Positions 24,362 through 33,349 of a stretch of DNA of 64,000 nucleotides are shown in pieces. Origin of the DNA: Pseudomonas asplenii (GTDB taxonomy: Bacteria; Pseudomonadota; Gammaproteobacteria; Pseudomonadales; Pseudomonadaceae); assembly GCF_001293465.1 (NCBI RefSeq), contig NZ_JSYZ01000007.1, forward strand, positions 279,482 through 343,481. Direction: 5' to 3'. Each line of letters begins with the position of its first letter. The stretch's first letter is position 1. The notes under the pieces are model-generated. The model was not told the DNA's origin and ran no database searches. It was given only the letters and a program-made list of their open reading frames with translations. The position numbers and the translations under genes are program-made.

Positions 24362-25455
24362 CCATTCCGTTTGACACGATCCCGTCGAGCATTCGCAAGC
24401 CCGGCGTCTACATGGAGTTCAACTTGCGGATGGCGGTGCGGAACCTGCCGACCAATCCCCAATCCATCTGCCTGGTTGTCCCACTGGGCGCCGATGCCAC
24501 CGCTGAGCCTCTGGTGCCGGCTCAGGTCTACGACGCGACCGAGGCGCAGGCTCAGTTCGGGCCGGTGGCTGGTGAAATGGTTGCGGCTCTGCTCGCAGCC
24601 TACCGCTATGCCGCCGTGTCCTGTGTCGGTATCGCTGTGACCGGCTCCGATGAGCCAGATATCTCGGCAGCTTTGGCGTCAACGGCCCTAGGCGGTTACA
24701 CCATCCTGGTGCCGGCCTGGTTCACTCAGGCGGCCATGACGGCGTTGCGCACTCACATCAACACATATACCGATTCGATTGAGCAGCAATCCATCCTCGG
24801 TGTTGGTGCTGTCACGTCGACCATTTCCGCTGCCACTGCCCTGGCCGCATCGCTGAACAGTGGGGCCATCAGCCTGGCGCTGCTGCCGGGTACGTCATCG
24901 TCTGCACGCCAGGTTGCTGCCGCGTACGCAGCAATGATCGCTTCTGAACAAGACCCGGCCCGGCCACTCAACACCCTCGTCCTCACGGGAACTGCCGTTC
25001 CGCCAGTCGCCAAGCGCCTGGGCCGAACTGAGCAAGAGACCTGTCTGAAGAACGGCGTCACCCCGCTGGAAGTCGGCGCAGGTGATGTGGTGCAGATCGT
25101 TCGTGCTGTCTCGACCTACACCAAAAGCGCGGCCGGTGCCGATGACGTTTCGCTGCTCGATCTGACCACCATTCGCACGCTGTACTACGTGCGGCAGGCC
25201 TGCCGTGACCGGATTCGTTTGCGCTTCCCGCGCGACAAGCTGTCGAACCGGACTCCGGCAGCGGTGCGTGGCGAGCTGCTGGACGTACTCAAAAAGCTGG
25301 AGGACCTGGAGATTGTCGAGGCCGTGGATGACAACGCAGACGGCCTGGTCGTCGAGCGATCTGGTCAAGACGTGAGCCGGTTGAATGCCTCTATCCCTGC
25401 TGACGTTGTGAATGGCCTGCATGTCTTTGCTGGCCGAATCGACCTGTTGCTGTAA
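24358..25455 (+). CDS. Contractile tail sheath protein L (Mu gp39-like)
   Basis: 365 residues. It starts IPSSIRKPGVYMEFN, with a central LVVPAWFTQAAMTALRTHINTY-type segment (ILVPAWFTQAAMTALR) and the C-terminal YVRQACRDRIRLRFPRDKLS...TPAAVRGELLDVL conserved in sheath gpL. It is shorter than Mu L (495 residues), missing an outer-domain insertion. Its presence means a myovirus tail. Confidence 0.92.
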   Translation: MTIPFDTIPSSIRKPGVYMEFNLRMAVRNLPTNPQSICLVVPLGADATAEPLVPAQVYDATEAQAQFGPVAGEMVAALLAAYRYAAVSCVGIAVTGSDEPDISAALASTALGGYTILVPAWFTQAAMTALRTHINTYTDSIEQQSILGVGAVTSTISAATALAASLNSGAISLALLPGTSSSARQVAAAYAAMIASEQDPARPLNTLVLTGTAVPPVAKRLGRTEQETCLKNGVTPLEVGAGDVVQIVRAVSTYTKSAAGADDVSLLDLTTIRTLYYVRQACRDRIRLRFPRDKLSNRTPAAVRGELLDVLKKLEDLEIVEAVDDNADGLVVERSGQDVSRLNASIPADVVNGLHVFAGRIDLLL

Positions 25456-25467
25456 CCGGAGATCCCT

Positions 25468-25839
25468 ATGTCTGATAACTACGTAGGGCAGATCGTTCTG
25501 TCCATCAACGGCCAAGACTATGACGTCAAGAGCCTTGACCACTCGCTGAAAACCGGTCGCACCGTCGTCAAGACGATGAACCGCACTGGCCGCCCCAAAG
25601 GCACCGCCAAGGGCATGGAAGACCATGAGCTGCGTGTCTCGGTCGCGATCCCGAAGACGGGTGAGCCGAACTGGCGGGCGATGCTTGACGCCAAGATCAC
25701 CATCGAGCCTGTCGATGGAGGTGGTCAGCGCGAGACATGGACAGGTGTCGCGCTGATGGAAATGGGCAGTAAGTACCAGTTGGAAGGTGAGGCCACCCGT
25801 GACCTGACCCTTTCCGCTCTCAACTACTACATGGAGTGA
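25468..25839 (+). CDS. Tail tube protein M (Mu gp40-like)
   Basis: 123 residues. LSINGQDYDVKSLDHSLKTGR and VKTMNRTGRPKGTAKGMEDHELRVSVAIP are the conserved tube segments, ending ATRDLTLSALNYYME. Normal length for the family. Confidence 0.92.
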   Translation: MSDNYVGQIVLSINGQDYDVKSLDHSLKTGRTVVKTMNRTGRPKGTAKGMEDHELRVSVAIPKTGEPNWRAMLDAKITIEPVDGGGQRETWTGVALMEMGSKYQLEGEATRDLTLSALNYYME

Positions 25840-25843
25840 GGTT

Positions 25844-26212
25844 ATGACTGACCAAAGCAAGCGTTGGGAAGGCCTGACGATCAAGGGTGAGTTGGAAATC
25901 GGCGTGTGGTACGCGGGCACGCGGCACAAAGAGTTCACTCTGCGTGTTGCGGTCGCTGGTGACATGGTGGCGGCCCAGCAACAGCACCCCGAGGGCCCGC
26001 TGCAACTGATCACTGTTGAGGTCTACCGTCGCCAGTTGCTCGCTCTCGGCGAGATCCCTGCCGAGGCGCTGACGACGGAGCTGTTGCTGGAAGAGTTGGC
26101 TGAGTCCGACCTGGCCTTGATCGCTGACGCGGATGTCAGCCTGGAAAAAAAGCTGAAGCCGCAGAAGGCGGCACAGCCCGAGACTGGCGACGCATCGAGC
26201 ACGCCCTCGTAA
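25844..26212 (+). CDS. Tail assembly chaperone, unshifted form (gp41-like)
   Basis: 122 residues, in the frame set by ATG 25844. KGELEIGVWYAGTRHKEFTLRVA and AEALTTELLLEELAESDLALIADADVSLEKK match the phage tail chaperone E/41/14 family. Residues 101-103 are encoded by the slippery run at 26146-26152. Made in excess over the shifted form in homologous systems. Confidence 0.88.
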   Translation: MTDQSKRWEGLTIKGELEIGVWYAGTRHKEFTLRVAVAGDMVAAQQQHPEGPLQLITVEVYRRQLLALGEIPAEALTTELLLEELAESDLALIADADVSLEKKLKPQKAAQPETGDASSTPS

Positions 26213-26346
26213 GGCATGGCTACCGGCTCGACGAAATCCGGTCAATGACACGGCAAGAAATCGACACGCGTATTGACCTGCTGATCGGCAGGAAGAAAAA
26301 CACGACTCGATATGTCGCCAGGGGCAAAGGGAAGAAAAGACGATGA
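25844..26346 (+). CDS. Tail assembly chaperone, -1 frameshift fusion (gp41-42)
   Basis: A -1 shift on A_AAA_AAG (26146-26152) continues for 64 codons to a TGA at 26344-26346, giving 167 residues. The added part (ARDWRRIEHALVRHGY, LDEIRSMTRQEIDTRIDLLIG) has the helix and 'EI..MT..E' features of shifted chaperone C-termini, and its stop overlaps the next gene's ATG by ATGA. Two-form chaperones load the tape measure during tail assembly. Confidence 0.8.
26146..26152 (+). promoter_or_regulatory. Programmed -1 frameshift site A_AAA_AAG
   Basis: Classic lysine slippery heptamer in the 0 frame (GAA AAA AAG), as in E. coli dnaX. The downstream -1 frame stays open to the start of the next gene. Confidence 0.8.
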
Positions 26347-26597
26347 CTATCCAATGTGTGGCGCTCCCCAAGGCTGACTTTGAGGCTCTTGAAAATTCGT
26401 TCCGCGCTCATCGTAGCGCCGCGCTTCTTGTGCTGGGAGCGCCTGAGCCGATGGTGGCCTTTCAAGAGGATCTGGTCGCCGCTGGTAAGCGACTGGGCCT
26501 GTCCCCTGGAGGGCCTGGGTCTTACCTGGTGAAGCTCCGGCCGGGTGGTGATGCCCACCTCTGCTGGGAAGTAGACAAGGCCGAGACTCGGCACTAA
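26343..26597 (+). CDS. Small protein between chaperone and tape measure
   Basis: 84 residues. ATG 26343 overlaps the stop of the frameshifted chaperone. No recognised motif, no membrane segment. A terminator follows immediately. Unusual spot, as the tape measure normally comes straight after the chaperone; perhaps cargo. Confidence 0.65.
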   Translation: MTIQCVALPKADFEALENSFRAHRSAALLVLGAPEPMVAFQEDLVAAGKRLGLSPGGPGSYLVKLRPGGDAHLCWEVDKAETRH

Positions 26598-26600
26598 TTC

Positions 26601-26625
26601 AAGGCCCGATTCGGGCCTTTCTTCT
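26601..26625 (+). terminator. Terminator before the tape measure gene
   Basis: AAGGCCCG, loop ATT, CGGGCCTT then TCTTCT. It begins 3 bp after the stop at 26597 and would cut late transcription into two units unless read through. Confidence 0.7.
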
Positions 26626-26652
26626 GTATGAAAGTCTTTGGGAGATTCGGTC

Positions 26653-28893
26653 ATGAATTCGGACCTGCGCGTAGCCTTGCGCCTTCAGGCGCACTCGGGT
26701 GATGCACGCCGCGAAGTGCAGGCGCTCGACAATACACTGCGCGATGCCGGCAAGAAGGGAGCGCGCACCCTCACTGACGAGGCAAACAAGTCCGGTGCCG
26801 CATTGCGTAACGCCGGCCAGGCCGGCGCGGCTAGCTACAAGATCATTCGCCAGGCCGTGCGTGAGGTAGCGCAGGGGCAAGGTGTTTGGCGTGCTGGTGT
26901 TACGCAATCCACTAGCGCTCTGAAAACGATGGGCGAAACCGCGCGCAAGGCCGCGAACGACACGAAAACCGAGCTTGCCAAGGCCGCAAAAGAAGGCTCC
27001 GAGCCGCTTCGCCAGTCCGTCGACAAGACTGAAGCCAGCATGCGTCGGTTGGCTCAGAGCGGCGGTAATAACCTGCGCCTTCTCAAGCGTCTCGCGACCG
27101 GCGTTCGTGAAGAGTTCGACCGGCTCAAGCGGTTTGGCGGCACCGCTCAGGGGCAGCTCGCCGGGCTTGGTCTGGGCTTCGGAGTAGCGGCCGGCCTGAC
27201 TGGTAGTGCCCGTCTGGATCGCCAGTTGATCCGCACCCAGCAGACTGCCGACATGTCGAACGCTGAGCGGGACGAGTGGCGAGCGGAAGGGTTCCGCATC
27301 GCCAAGAAATACGGCCTCGACCGCGAGGGAGTGGACAGTGGTTTCAACACGCTGATTGCATCCGGGGTCAACTACAGCGCGGCGAAGAAGACCGCTGATG
27401 CCATCGGGCAAGGGACGGCTGTAACTGGTGCTGACTCGGCTGTGTTGGGCAAGGCAGTGGTAGCGGGCGCCAGTGCGTTTAACCTGGACCTGAACAAAGA
27501 AGGCGTTGCGCTGGATCTGCTGCAAAAGATGACGGTAGCCGGTCGCCTCGGTAACGCTGAGCTTGAGAACCTGGCCGACCTGTTCCCGAAGATTGGGGGT
27601 GCTGCTCAGGCGGCGGGTATGTCGATCTCGCAGGCACTGGCGTTCACCGAAACGCTGTCCACGGTTGAACTTCAGCCAGAGCGATTGGGTACTTTAGCCG
27701 AATCGACTTTGCGAGTATTCAGCAACAAAACCTATCGTGATCAAGTTACTAAGGCGTCTGGCGTTAAGTTCTTTAACAAAGATGGAAGTTCGCGAAATCC
27801 AGAAGATGTTTTTTCGGACTTGAAGCGAAAGTATGATCGTATGAAAACAGATGAGCAGCGCGCAAAGTTTATGGGCGTTGTATTTAAAGGCATGGACCAA
27901 GATACAATTCGCGGTGCGCGAATTATGTTGACGGGCGATAAGAACAAGAAGTTTGCTGAACAGTCGAAAGAGATTGAGCAGGCCAAGCCCATCTTTGAAA
28001 AAGACCTTGTGGACAACGTGAACAGCGCCACAGGTGCCGGTAGCCGCATGAAAGCCACGCTCAGCCAGGCCATTGACCGCATGGCGCAGCCGTTGAACAA
28101 AGGCTTTTCCGAGTTTGGGAGTTACCTACTGGATGACCTGAACTTGTCTGGTGAGCAAATGTTGGCCGGCGGTGCCCTGGCTGGTATTGGTGGTTATTAC
28201 GCAGGTCGCGGCGCAAAAGCGGGTGTAGGTGCTTTGTTCAATAAGTTCTTGGGCGGGCCGGAGACACTTAAAAATATCGCAGTCGGTAAAGTGCTTGAAG
28301 AGGCGGCCGGCGTTACTTCGGTATTCGTTACAAACTGGCCGGCAAATATCGGCGCTGGTGGTTCCGTGACACCAGAGATTCCAGGGGCGGCTAAGTCGAA
28401 GTGGGGCATGCCGAGTTGGAAAGCAGGTGGTGCGGCCCTTTTGGCACTGGCGGGCGGCGTGACAAGCGGGTCGACAGAGAACACCGACGAGGGCCGGTTG
28501 CATGCTGCTGAGAATTCAAAGCTGCTCAACGACAAGCAGCGCGCCTATCAAACGGCCTTCTACCGAAACCGCATCGATCTGGCGAAGGACAACCCGGATG
28601 CCTCGGACGACTGGATTTCGAGTCAGGCACAGCGCCTGGCGCATGACCAGACCGGGCTAACCGCGTCCGGTGGATCTGTTGATGGGGCTCGGGCATGGGC
28701 GGCAAACGCCTCTCAGCGCCTCACTGATGCAGCGCTGGCTCCTATGCAGCAGGCGAGCGGCCAGAGCCCCGCAGACGCCAAGTTGCAGGCGCTACTGTCG
28801 AGGCCGCTGGTCATCGACCTGCGCCTTGATTCGAACGCAATCCAGGCTGAGGTAGAGCGTCGGACGGACATTCAAGTGAGGCGCGGCCAATGA
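26653..28893 (+). CDS. Tail tape measure protein (gp42-like)
   Basis: 746 residues from ATG 26653 with GGGAG upstream. A long coiled-coil N-terminus (RREVQALDNTLRDAGKKGARTL...) leads to the TP901-type core (WRAEGFRIAKKYGLDREGVDSGFNTLIASGVNY; LENLADLFPKIGGAAQAAGMSISQALAFTETLSTVELQPERLGTLAESTLRVF). A hydrophobic Gly-rich stretch (MLAGGALAGIGGYYAGRGAKAGVGAL) lies near 500-525. DNA from about 27690-27990 and 28180-28350 is clearly more AT-rich than the rest, a mosaic patch within the gene. Length sets the tail length. Confidence 0.92.
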   Translation: MNSDLRVALRLQAHSGDARREVQALDNTLRDAGKKGARTLTDEANKSGAALRNAGQAGAASYKIIRQAVREVAQGQGVWRAGVTQSTSALKTMGETARKAANDTKTELAKAAKEGSEPLRQSVDKTEASMRRLAQSGGNNLRLLKRLATGVREEFDRLKRFGGTAQGQLAGLGLGFGVAAGLTGSARLDRQLIRTQQTADMSNAERDEWRAEGFRIAKKYGLDREGVDSGFNTLIASGVNYSAAKKTADAIGQGTAVTGADSAVLGKAVVAGASAFNLDLNKEGVALDLLQKMTVAGRLGNAELENLADLFPKIGGAAQAAGMSISQALAFTETLSTVELQPERLGTLAESTLRVFSNKTYRDQVTKASGVKFFNKDGSSRNPEDVFSDLKRKYDRMKTDEQRAKFMGVVFKGMDQDTIRGARIMLTGDKNKKFAEQSKEIEQAKPIFEKDLVDNVNSATGAGSRMKATLSQAIDRMAQPLNKGFSEFGSYLLDDLNLSGEQMLAGGALAGIGGYYAGRGAKAGVGALFNKFLGGPETLKNIAVGKVLEEAAGVTSVFVTNWPANIGAGGSVTPEIPGAAKSKWGMPSWKAGGAALLALAGGVTSGSTENTDEGRLHAAENSKLLNDKQRAYQTAFYRNRIDLAKDNPDASDDWISSQAQRLAHDQTGLTASGGSVDGARAWAANASQRLTDAALAPMQQASGQSPADAKLQALLSRPLVIDLRLDSNAIQAEVERRTDIQVRRGQ

Positions 28894-30218
28894 GTTGGGC
28901 GGAGAACTTGTTGGACGCCTCGTTCCGGGGCGTACCGTTCGATGTGGTTGAAGAAAGTGTTCAGGCCGAGCGCTCGCTGGCACAGCATGGGACGCCTTAT
29001 CAGGACGGCGATGCGGTTGAGGACCTAGGGCAAGGCGCTCGGGTCTACATGATGCGAGCCGTGCTGTTCGGCACCAACTATGAGTTCGAGCTGCGGACGC
29101 TTCTCGACGCGCTCGACACCATTGGGCCGGGCGAGCTTGTGCACCCGGTGTACGGCAGTGTCGCGGTCGTGTCGAAAGGCTACACGGTGCATCACGGCGC
29201 AGACCGCCCAGACTACGCGCAGGTCGAGCTGAATTTCGTCGGACATAAGCCAGACGAACCGTTCTTCACGCGTGACCTCATCTACACCATCGAGCAAAAG
29301 ATGCTGGTGGAGGATGAGTACACCTGGCAGGACGGCATCTTTGACTTTCTGGCTGCTATCGACAGCCTGGTGGCCGAGATCCAGGAATGGATTGGCGGCG
29401 GCTGGACGGGGTTACTTGAGAAGGCGCTCGGCCTGCCGGGGATCGGGTTGCGGCTGCAACAGTTGCGTAGCCAGATCCTCGGCGTCGTGTCCGGGGTCGT
29501 CGACCTGTTCAAGAGCAACCCGCTCTCGGCCTTCGACCCGCTGACTGACCTGCTGCGCACGCCGACCGAGATCCGCAGTGTCATTCAGGGCAGCACGCCG
29601 ACCGACTCGCGCTCACTGCTGTCGCGCAGTGGTGTCCCTTTCGCGATGCCGGGTGCCGAAAGCCTGACCGCTGATGCGGCTCGGGCCGGGTCCGCGTTTC
29701 TGCTGGCTGCCCGACAAGGTGTTGAACCGGACTCAGCGGTACTGCCGGCTGAGATGCCAAGCGATCCGGTCGAGGCCACTGCGCTGGGCCTAGTCGTACT
29801 GACAATCACTGAGCTGGCCGTCTCCCATGTGCAGGCTGTGGCCGCTGTCATCGATGACGAGGCGACGGCGCAGACGCTGAGCCCGGATGATCTAGAGCGC
29901 CTTGTCAACCTGGCGCGCTCGTTGGCCGAGTCTGCGGTGTTGTTGCACCGTCGCCTATACGACGTCGAATCCGCGTTGCCGGTGATCAATGCACTGCGTT
30001 CAGTCGCTGGCCTGGTGCAAGCGCGCGCTCGGTCGGTGATTTTGCTCAGTCCACCACTGGTTGAACGCACTGTCTCCAGCGCCACCAGTTTGCGGCGGCT
30101 GGCCCACCACTGGTACGGCGACCATGCACGTGCCGAAGAGCTGATGCGGCTCAACCCAGGGCTGAAAGCCCCACACAACATCGAAGCCGGAGAAGTGCTA
30201 CGTGCCTACGCCAAATGA
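28890..30218 (+). CDS. DNA circularisation protein N (Mu gp43-like)
   Basis: 442 residues. It begins WAENLLDASFRGVPFDVVEESVQAERSLAQHGTPYQDGDAVEDLG, the standard N-protein start with the GARVYMMRAVLFG segment. A LysM-like end (LRRLAHHWYGDHARAEELMRLNPGLKAPHNIEAGEVLRAY) is typical. In Mu it is a baseplate/tail component delivered with DNA. Confidence 0.92.
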   Translation: MSWAENLLDASFRGVPFDVVEESVQAERSLAQHGTPYQDGDAVEDLGQGARVYMMRAVLFGTNYEFELRTLLDALDTIGPGELVHPVYGSVAVVSKGYTVHHGADRPDYAQVELNFVGHKPDEPFFTRDLIYTIEQKMLVEDEYTWQDGIFDFLAAIDSLVAEIQEWIGGGWTGLLEKALGLPGIGLRLQQLRSQILGVVSGVVDLFKSNPLSAFDPLTDLLRTPTEIRSVIQGSTPTDSRSLLSRSGVPFAMPGAESLTADAARAGSAFLLAARQGVEPDSAVLPAEMPSDPVEATALGLVVLTITELAVSHVQAVAAVIDDEATAQTLSPDDLERLVNLARSLAESAVLLHRRLYDVESALPVINALRSVAGLVQARARSVILLSPPLVERTVSSATSLRRLAHHWYGDHARAEELMRLNPGLKAPHNIEAGEVLRAYAK

Positions 30219-31326
30219 CGCAATCCGCCTGACCATTGGCGGTATGACCCACGCGACATGGGACGGGTGGTCGGTCGAGTCGGACCTGCTCACACCGTCT
30301 GACGCGTTTGAGCTTGAGTTGTACGTCCGTGATACGGCCAGGCTGCCAAAAGTCCTGGTCGAGGGGGCCAGTTGCACGCTGAACCTCGGCCGTGACCGGG
30401 TGCTGACGGGACAGGTCGACGAGTTTGAACACGACGTCAGCCGCAGTGGTATCGCAATCCGAATTAACGGCCGCGACGGTGCTGCTCCCCTGGTCGACTG
30501 CTCTTGTCCTTTCGTTGCCATGCGCGAGGCATCGCTTGATGAGGTGATCAGCAAGGTGGTTAAGCCGCTGGGGATCAGCAAGATTGATGTGCGCGAGAAG
30601 TCGGCCAAGGGCAAGGGGCGTCGGCGTGTTCAGATTGAGCCAGGCCAGACCGCTTGGGAGGCATTGCTGCAAGCCGCTGAGGCAAGTGGTCTGTGGCCGT
30701 GGTTCGAGCCAGACGGAACGCTGGTGGTCGGTGGGCCGGACTATGACGCGGCACCCGTCGACGGCCTGGTGCTACGCCTAGACGGCATGGGCAACAACGT
30801 TGAGCGGCTGTCCGTGCGGCGATCAATCGCGAACCGCTACAGCCAGATCACCGTCCTCGGCCAGCATGGTCAGTACAGCAATGATGGCCTGGATACAAAG
30901 CGCTCCCACCTTCAGTCGGTCATCAAGGACGAGACGTTGGCCCAGCGTGGCATCTTCCGGCCGAAAGTGGTGATCGACAACAGCACCGAGAACCAAGACA
31001 TGGCGACGACCAGAGCGCGAAAGCTACTGGCGGACAGTCGTCTTGAGGGGTTCGAGATCCGCGCAATCGTCAAAGGGCATCGGACAGCATCCGGCCTGGT
31101 CTGGAATCCGGGGCAGCGGGTGCACGTCTACAGCGAGCCGCACGGCCTGAACGCCGTCTACTTCCTGATGGCTCGCACGATGCGGCTCACTCGCGGGCAG
31201 GGTGCAATCACCGAGCTGCGGTTGCGAGAGGACAAAATGTGGGTGCTGGACGGGGCCAAGATCAAGAAACACAAGGGCAAGTCCAATCCGGATGCCGCCT
31301 TTATCGAACAGATCAGGAGCGCTTGA
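30202..31326 (+). CDS. Baseplate hub protein P (Mu gp44-like)
   Basis: 374 residues from GTG 30202, GGAGAAG upstream, overlapping gene N by 17 bases. Hub-like motifs are WSVESDLLTPSDAFELELY, GQVDEFEHDVSRSGIAIRINGRDGAAPLVDCS and the C-terminal MARTMRLTRGQGAITELRLRED. It joins tail tube and spike. Confidence 0.9.
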   Translation: MPTPNDAIRLTIGGMTHATWDGWSVESDLLTPSDAFELELYVRDTARLPKVLVEGASCTLNLGRDRVLTGQVDEFEHDVSRSGIAIRINGRDGAAPLVDCSCPFVAMREASLDEVISKVVKPLGISKIDVREKSAKGKGRRRVQIEPGQTAWEALLQAAEASGLWPWFEPDGTLVVGGPDYDAAPVDGLVLRLDGMGNNVERLSVRRSIANRYSQITVLGQHGQYSNDGLDTKRSHLQSVIKDETLAQRGIFRPKVVIDNSTENQDMATTRARKLLADSRLEGFEIRAIVKGHRTASGLVWNPGQRVHVYSEPHGLNAVYFLMARTMRLTRGQGAITELRLREDKMWVLDGAKIKKHKGKSNPDAAFIEQIRSA

Positions 31327-31327
31327 T

Positions 31328-31870
31328 ATGACTGGGCTAGCAAGGCAGGTCCGTGAGCAGGTGCAGCGTGCTCTACAGCAGGTGCGTCAGGCATTCCGGG
31401 CGGTGGCTGCCGGTAACACCCAGGGCAAGCTCCAGGGCGTGCAGATGGAGGGCCTGGCCGGTGAGGCTGTCGATGGGGAGCTGTTCCAGCACTACGGTTT
31501 CACATCGGCGCCGCTGGCCGGTGCTGAGTACATCGTCATCCCGGTCGGCGGCAGCACGAATCACGCTGTGGTTGTTGCAAGCGAAGACGGTCGCTACAGG
31601 TTGGCGGTACAAGGCGGCGAAGTCGCCTTGTACACCGACGAAGGCGATTACGTTCATATGAAGCGCGGACGTGTCATTGAAGTTGAGACGGATACGCTTC
31701 GGATTAAGGCGACCACAAAAGTTATCTTTGATACGCCTGTGATCGAAACGACTGGCGATATCAAGGGTGCAGGCGAGATTGCAGACCGTGTTCGAAGTAT
31801 GCAGGCCGACCGGGATATTTATAACGTTCATGGGCATAATCAGGGGCCTCCCCCGGACAAACAGCAGTAG
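31328..31870 (+). CDS. Baseplate spike, gp45-like (V family)
   Basis: 180 residues from ATG 31328. Gp45 signatures are QGVQMEGLAGEAVDGELFQHYGFTSAPLAGAEYIVIPVGGS and NHAVVVASEDGRYRLAV, with an OB fold then a beta-helical needle. The end has the apex motif VHGHNQGPPPDKQ with the metal-binding HxH (HGH) typical of spike tips. Confidence 0.92.
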   Translation: MTGLARQVREQVQRALQQVRQAFRAVAAGNTQGKLQGVQMEGLAGEAVDGELFQHYGFTSAPLAGAEYIVIPVGGSTNHAVVVASEDGRYRLAVQGGEVALYTDEGDYVHMKRGRVIEVETDTLRIKATTKVIFDTPVIETTGDIKGAGEIADRVRSMQADRDIYNVHGHNQGPPPDKQQ

Positions 31871-31927
31871 GTTTGGCTTACATTCCGTTGAAACTCACTG
31901 GTCGATAAAACTTGTCATTCTGCCTGT

Positions 31928-32278
31928 ATGGACGCAGGCATAGACCCAAATACAGGCGACGCAACTGGACAGCGAATCTACACGCTGGCTAATGCTGTCT
32001 ACATCCGAATCGCAACCCCCCTCGGGAGCTACTGGGCAGCTCCCGAAATTGGTTCCCGCCTGCATGAGCTGCGCCGCGAGAAAGATCTTTCTCGGGTGGG
32101 CACATTAGCTAAGCAATACGCTGAGGACGCACTTAAGCAACTGCTTGATGACGGCCGTGCTACTGCGATCAGCGTAACCACTGAACAGCCACATAACGGC
32201 TGGCTCAACCTTGATATCAACGTCACGGACGCCACTAGCAATTTGCATGTGTTTCGTTTCCCTGTAAGGGTTATTTAA
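31928..32278 (+). CDS. Baseplate wedge protein gp46 (GpW/Gp25-type)
   Basis: 116 residues. VYIRIATPLGSYWAAPEIGSRLHELRREKD and YAEDALKQLLDDGRATAISVTTEQPHNGWLNLDINVTD match gp46. The 57 bp before it is AT-richer and holds no gene. Confidence 0.88.
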   Translation: MDAGIDPNTGDATGQRIYTLANAVYIRIATPLGSYWAAPEIGSRLHELRREKDLSRVGTLAKQYAEDALKQLLDDGRATAISVTTEQPHNGWLNLDINVTDATSNLHVFRFPVRVI

Positions 32279-33349
32279 ATGGCCATCTCGTTTCTCTCGT
32301 TCGAAAGTATTCTCGGGCAGATCCTGCGTGATATTCGCAACTTGCAGCCTGAGGCCGATATCGGCAAGGACAGCGACAATTACGCTCGCTCGGCTGCTTT
32401 TGCGGCGGCCGTCGAAGGGCTCTATCAGAAGCTGGCATGGGTGTATCGTCAGATATTTGCGGACACCGCAGATGATGATGAATTGCTGCATCACGCGGCG
32501 ATTCAGGGGTTGTTTCAGAAAGATCCGGTAGCGGCCACGGCGCCAGTGCTTTTGAGCGGTACGCCTGGCGTCATTCTGCTGCAAGGATCGACGCTCACTC
32601 ATCTCATCACAGGGGAAAAGTTTGCGACGACTTCAGGTGCGCAGATTGGTCCAGATGGAACTGTGGCTGTTAGCGTCCGTGCCAATACAGCCGGTGTCGC
32701 TCTCAATGGTTTAAGTGGAGATCTGGTAATTACTAGCCCGCCGTTGGCTATGTCCAGTTCTGCAAGTTTTGTTGGCGAAACTGCTGGTGGTGAGGACGCT
32801 GAAACGCTGGACTCCCTGCGTGCCCGGTATTTGGATCAAGTCCAAACACCCCCAGCGGGTGGAACTGCTGAGGACTACAGGAAATGGGCTCGGCAAGTTG
32901 ATGGCGTAGCTGATGCGCTTGTGTTGGTTGGTCGTCGGGGCGGCGGTACGGTCGACGTGGTGATAACCGGCAGTAGCGGGGTTCCATCAGAGGAAGTCAT
33001 TTCTAACTGCAAAAAACATATTGAATCAAAGTGTTCAGTAATCGCCGACGTATGGGTTTATGTCCCGACTGTCAGAGTGATTGATTCTACGGCCCTGGTT
33101 GAATTGGCCAGCGGCTACAACTTGTCCGATATTGAGTCTGCTGCCCAGGCTGCTTACAACACATTGCTCGGTGCCATTCAGCCGCAGGATGGTCTTAAAC
33201 GGTCGCAGATTGAGGCAATGCTAAACAACTTGGCTGGGGTTACTGATCGCCTTCTGACAACCCCAACGGGCAACGTCAAGGCGTCGGATGATCCTGCCCT
33301 TGTCGGGTGGATTCGCCCCGGCACCATCACTCTTGGGCTGATGGAATGA
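32279..33349 (+). CDS. Baseplate J-like protein (gp47)
   Basis: 356 residues. The baseplate J/gp47 core is GEDAETLDSLRARYLDQVQTPPAGGTAEDYRKWARQVDGVADALVLVGRRGGGTVDVVITG. It begins one base after the preceding TAA. Less GC-biased than the head genes. Confidence 0.93.
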   Translation: MAISFLSFESILGQILRDIRNLQPEADIGKDSDNYARSAAFAAAVEGLYQKLAWVYRQIFADTADDDELLHHAAIQGLFQKDPVAATAPVLLSGTPGVILLQGSTLTHLITGEKFATTSGAQIGPDGTVAVSVRANTAGVALNGLSGDLVITSPPLAMSSSASFVGETAGGEDAETLDSLRARYLDQVQTPPAGGTAEDYRKWARQVDGVADALVLVGRRGGGTVDVVITGSSGVPSEEVISNCKKHIESKCSVIADVWVYVPTVRVIDSTALVELASGYNLSDIESAAQAAYNTLLGAIQPQDGLKRSQIEAMLNNLAGVTDRLLTTPTGNVKASDDPALVGWIRPGTITLGLME

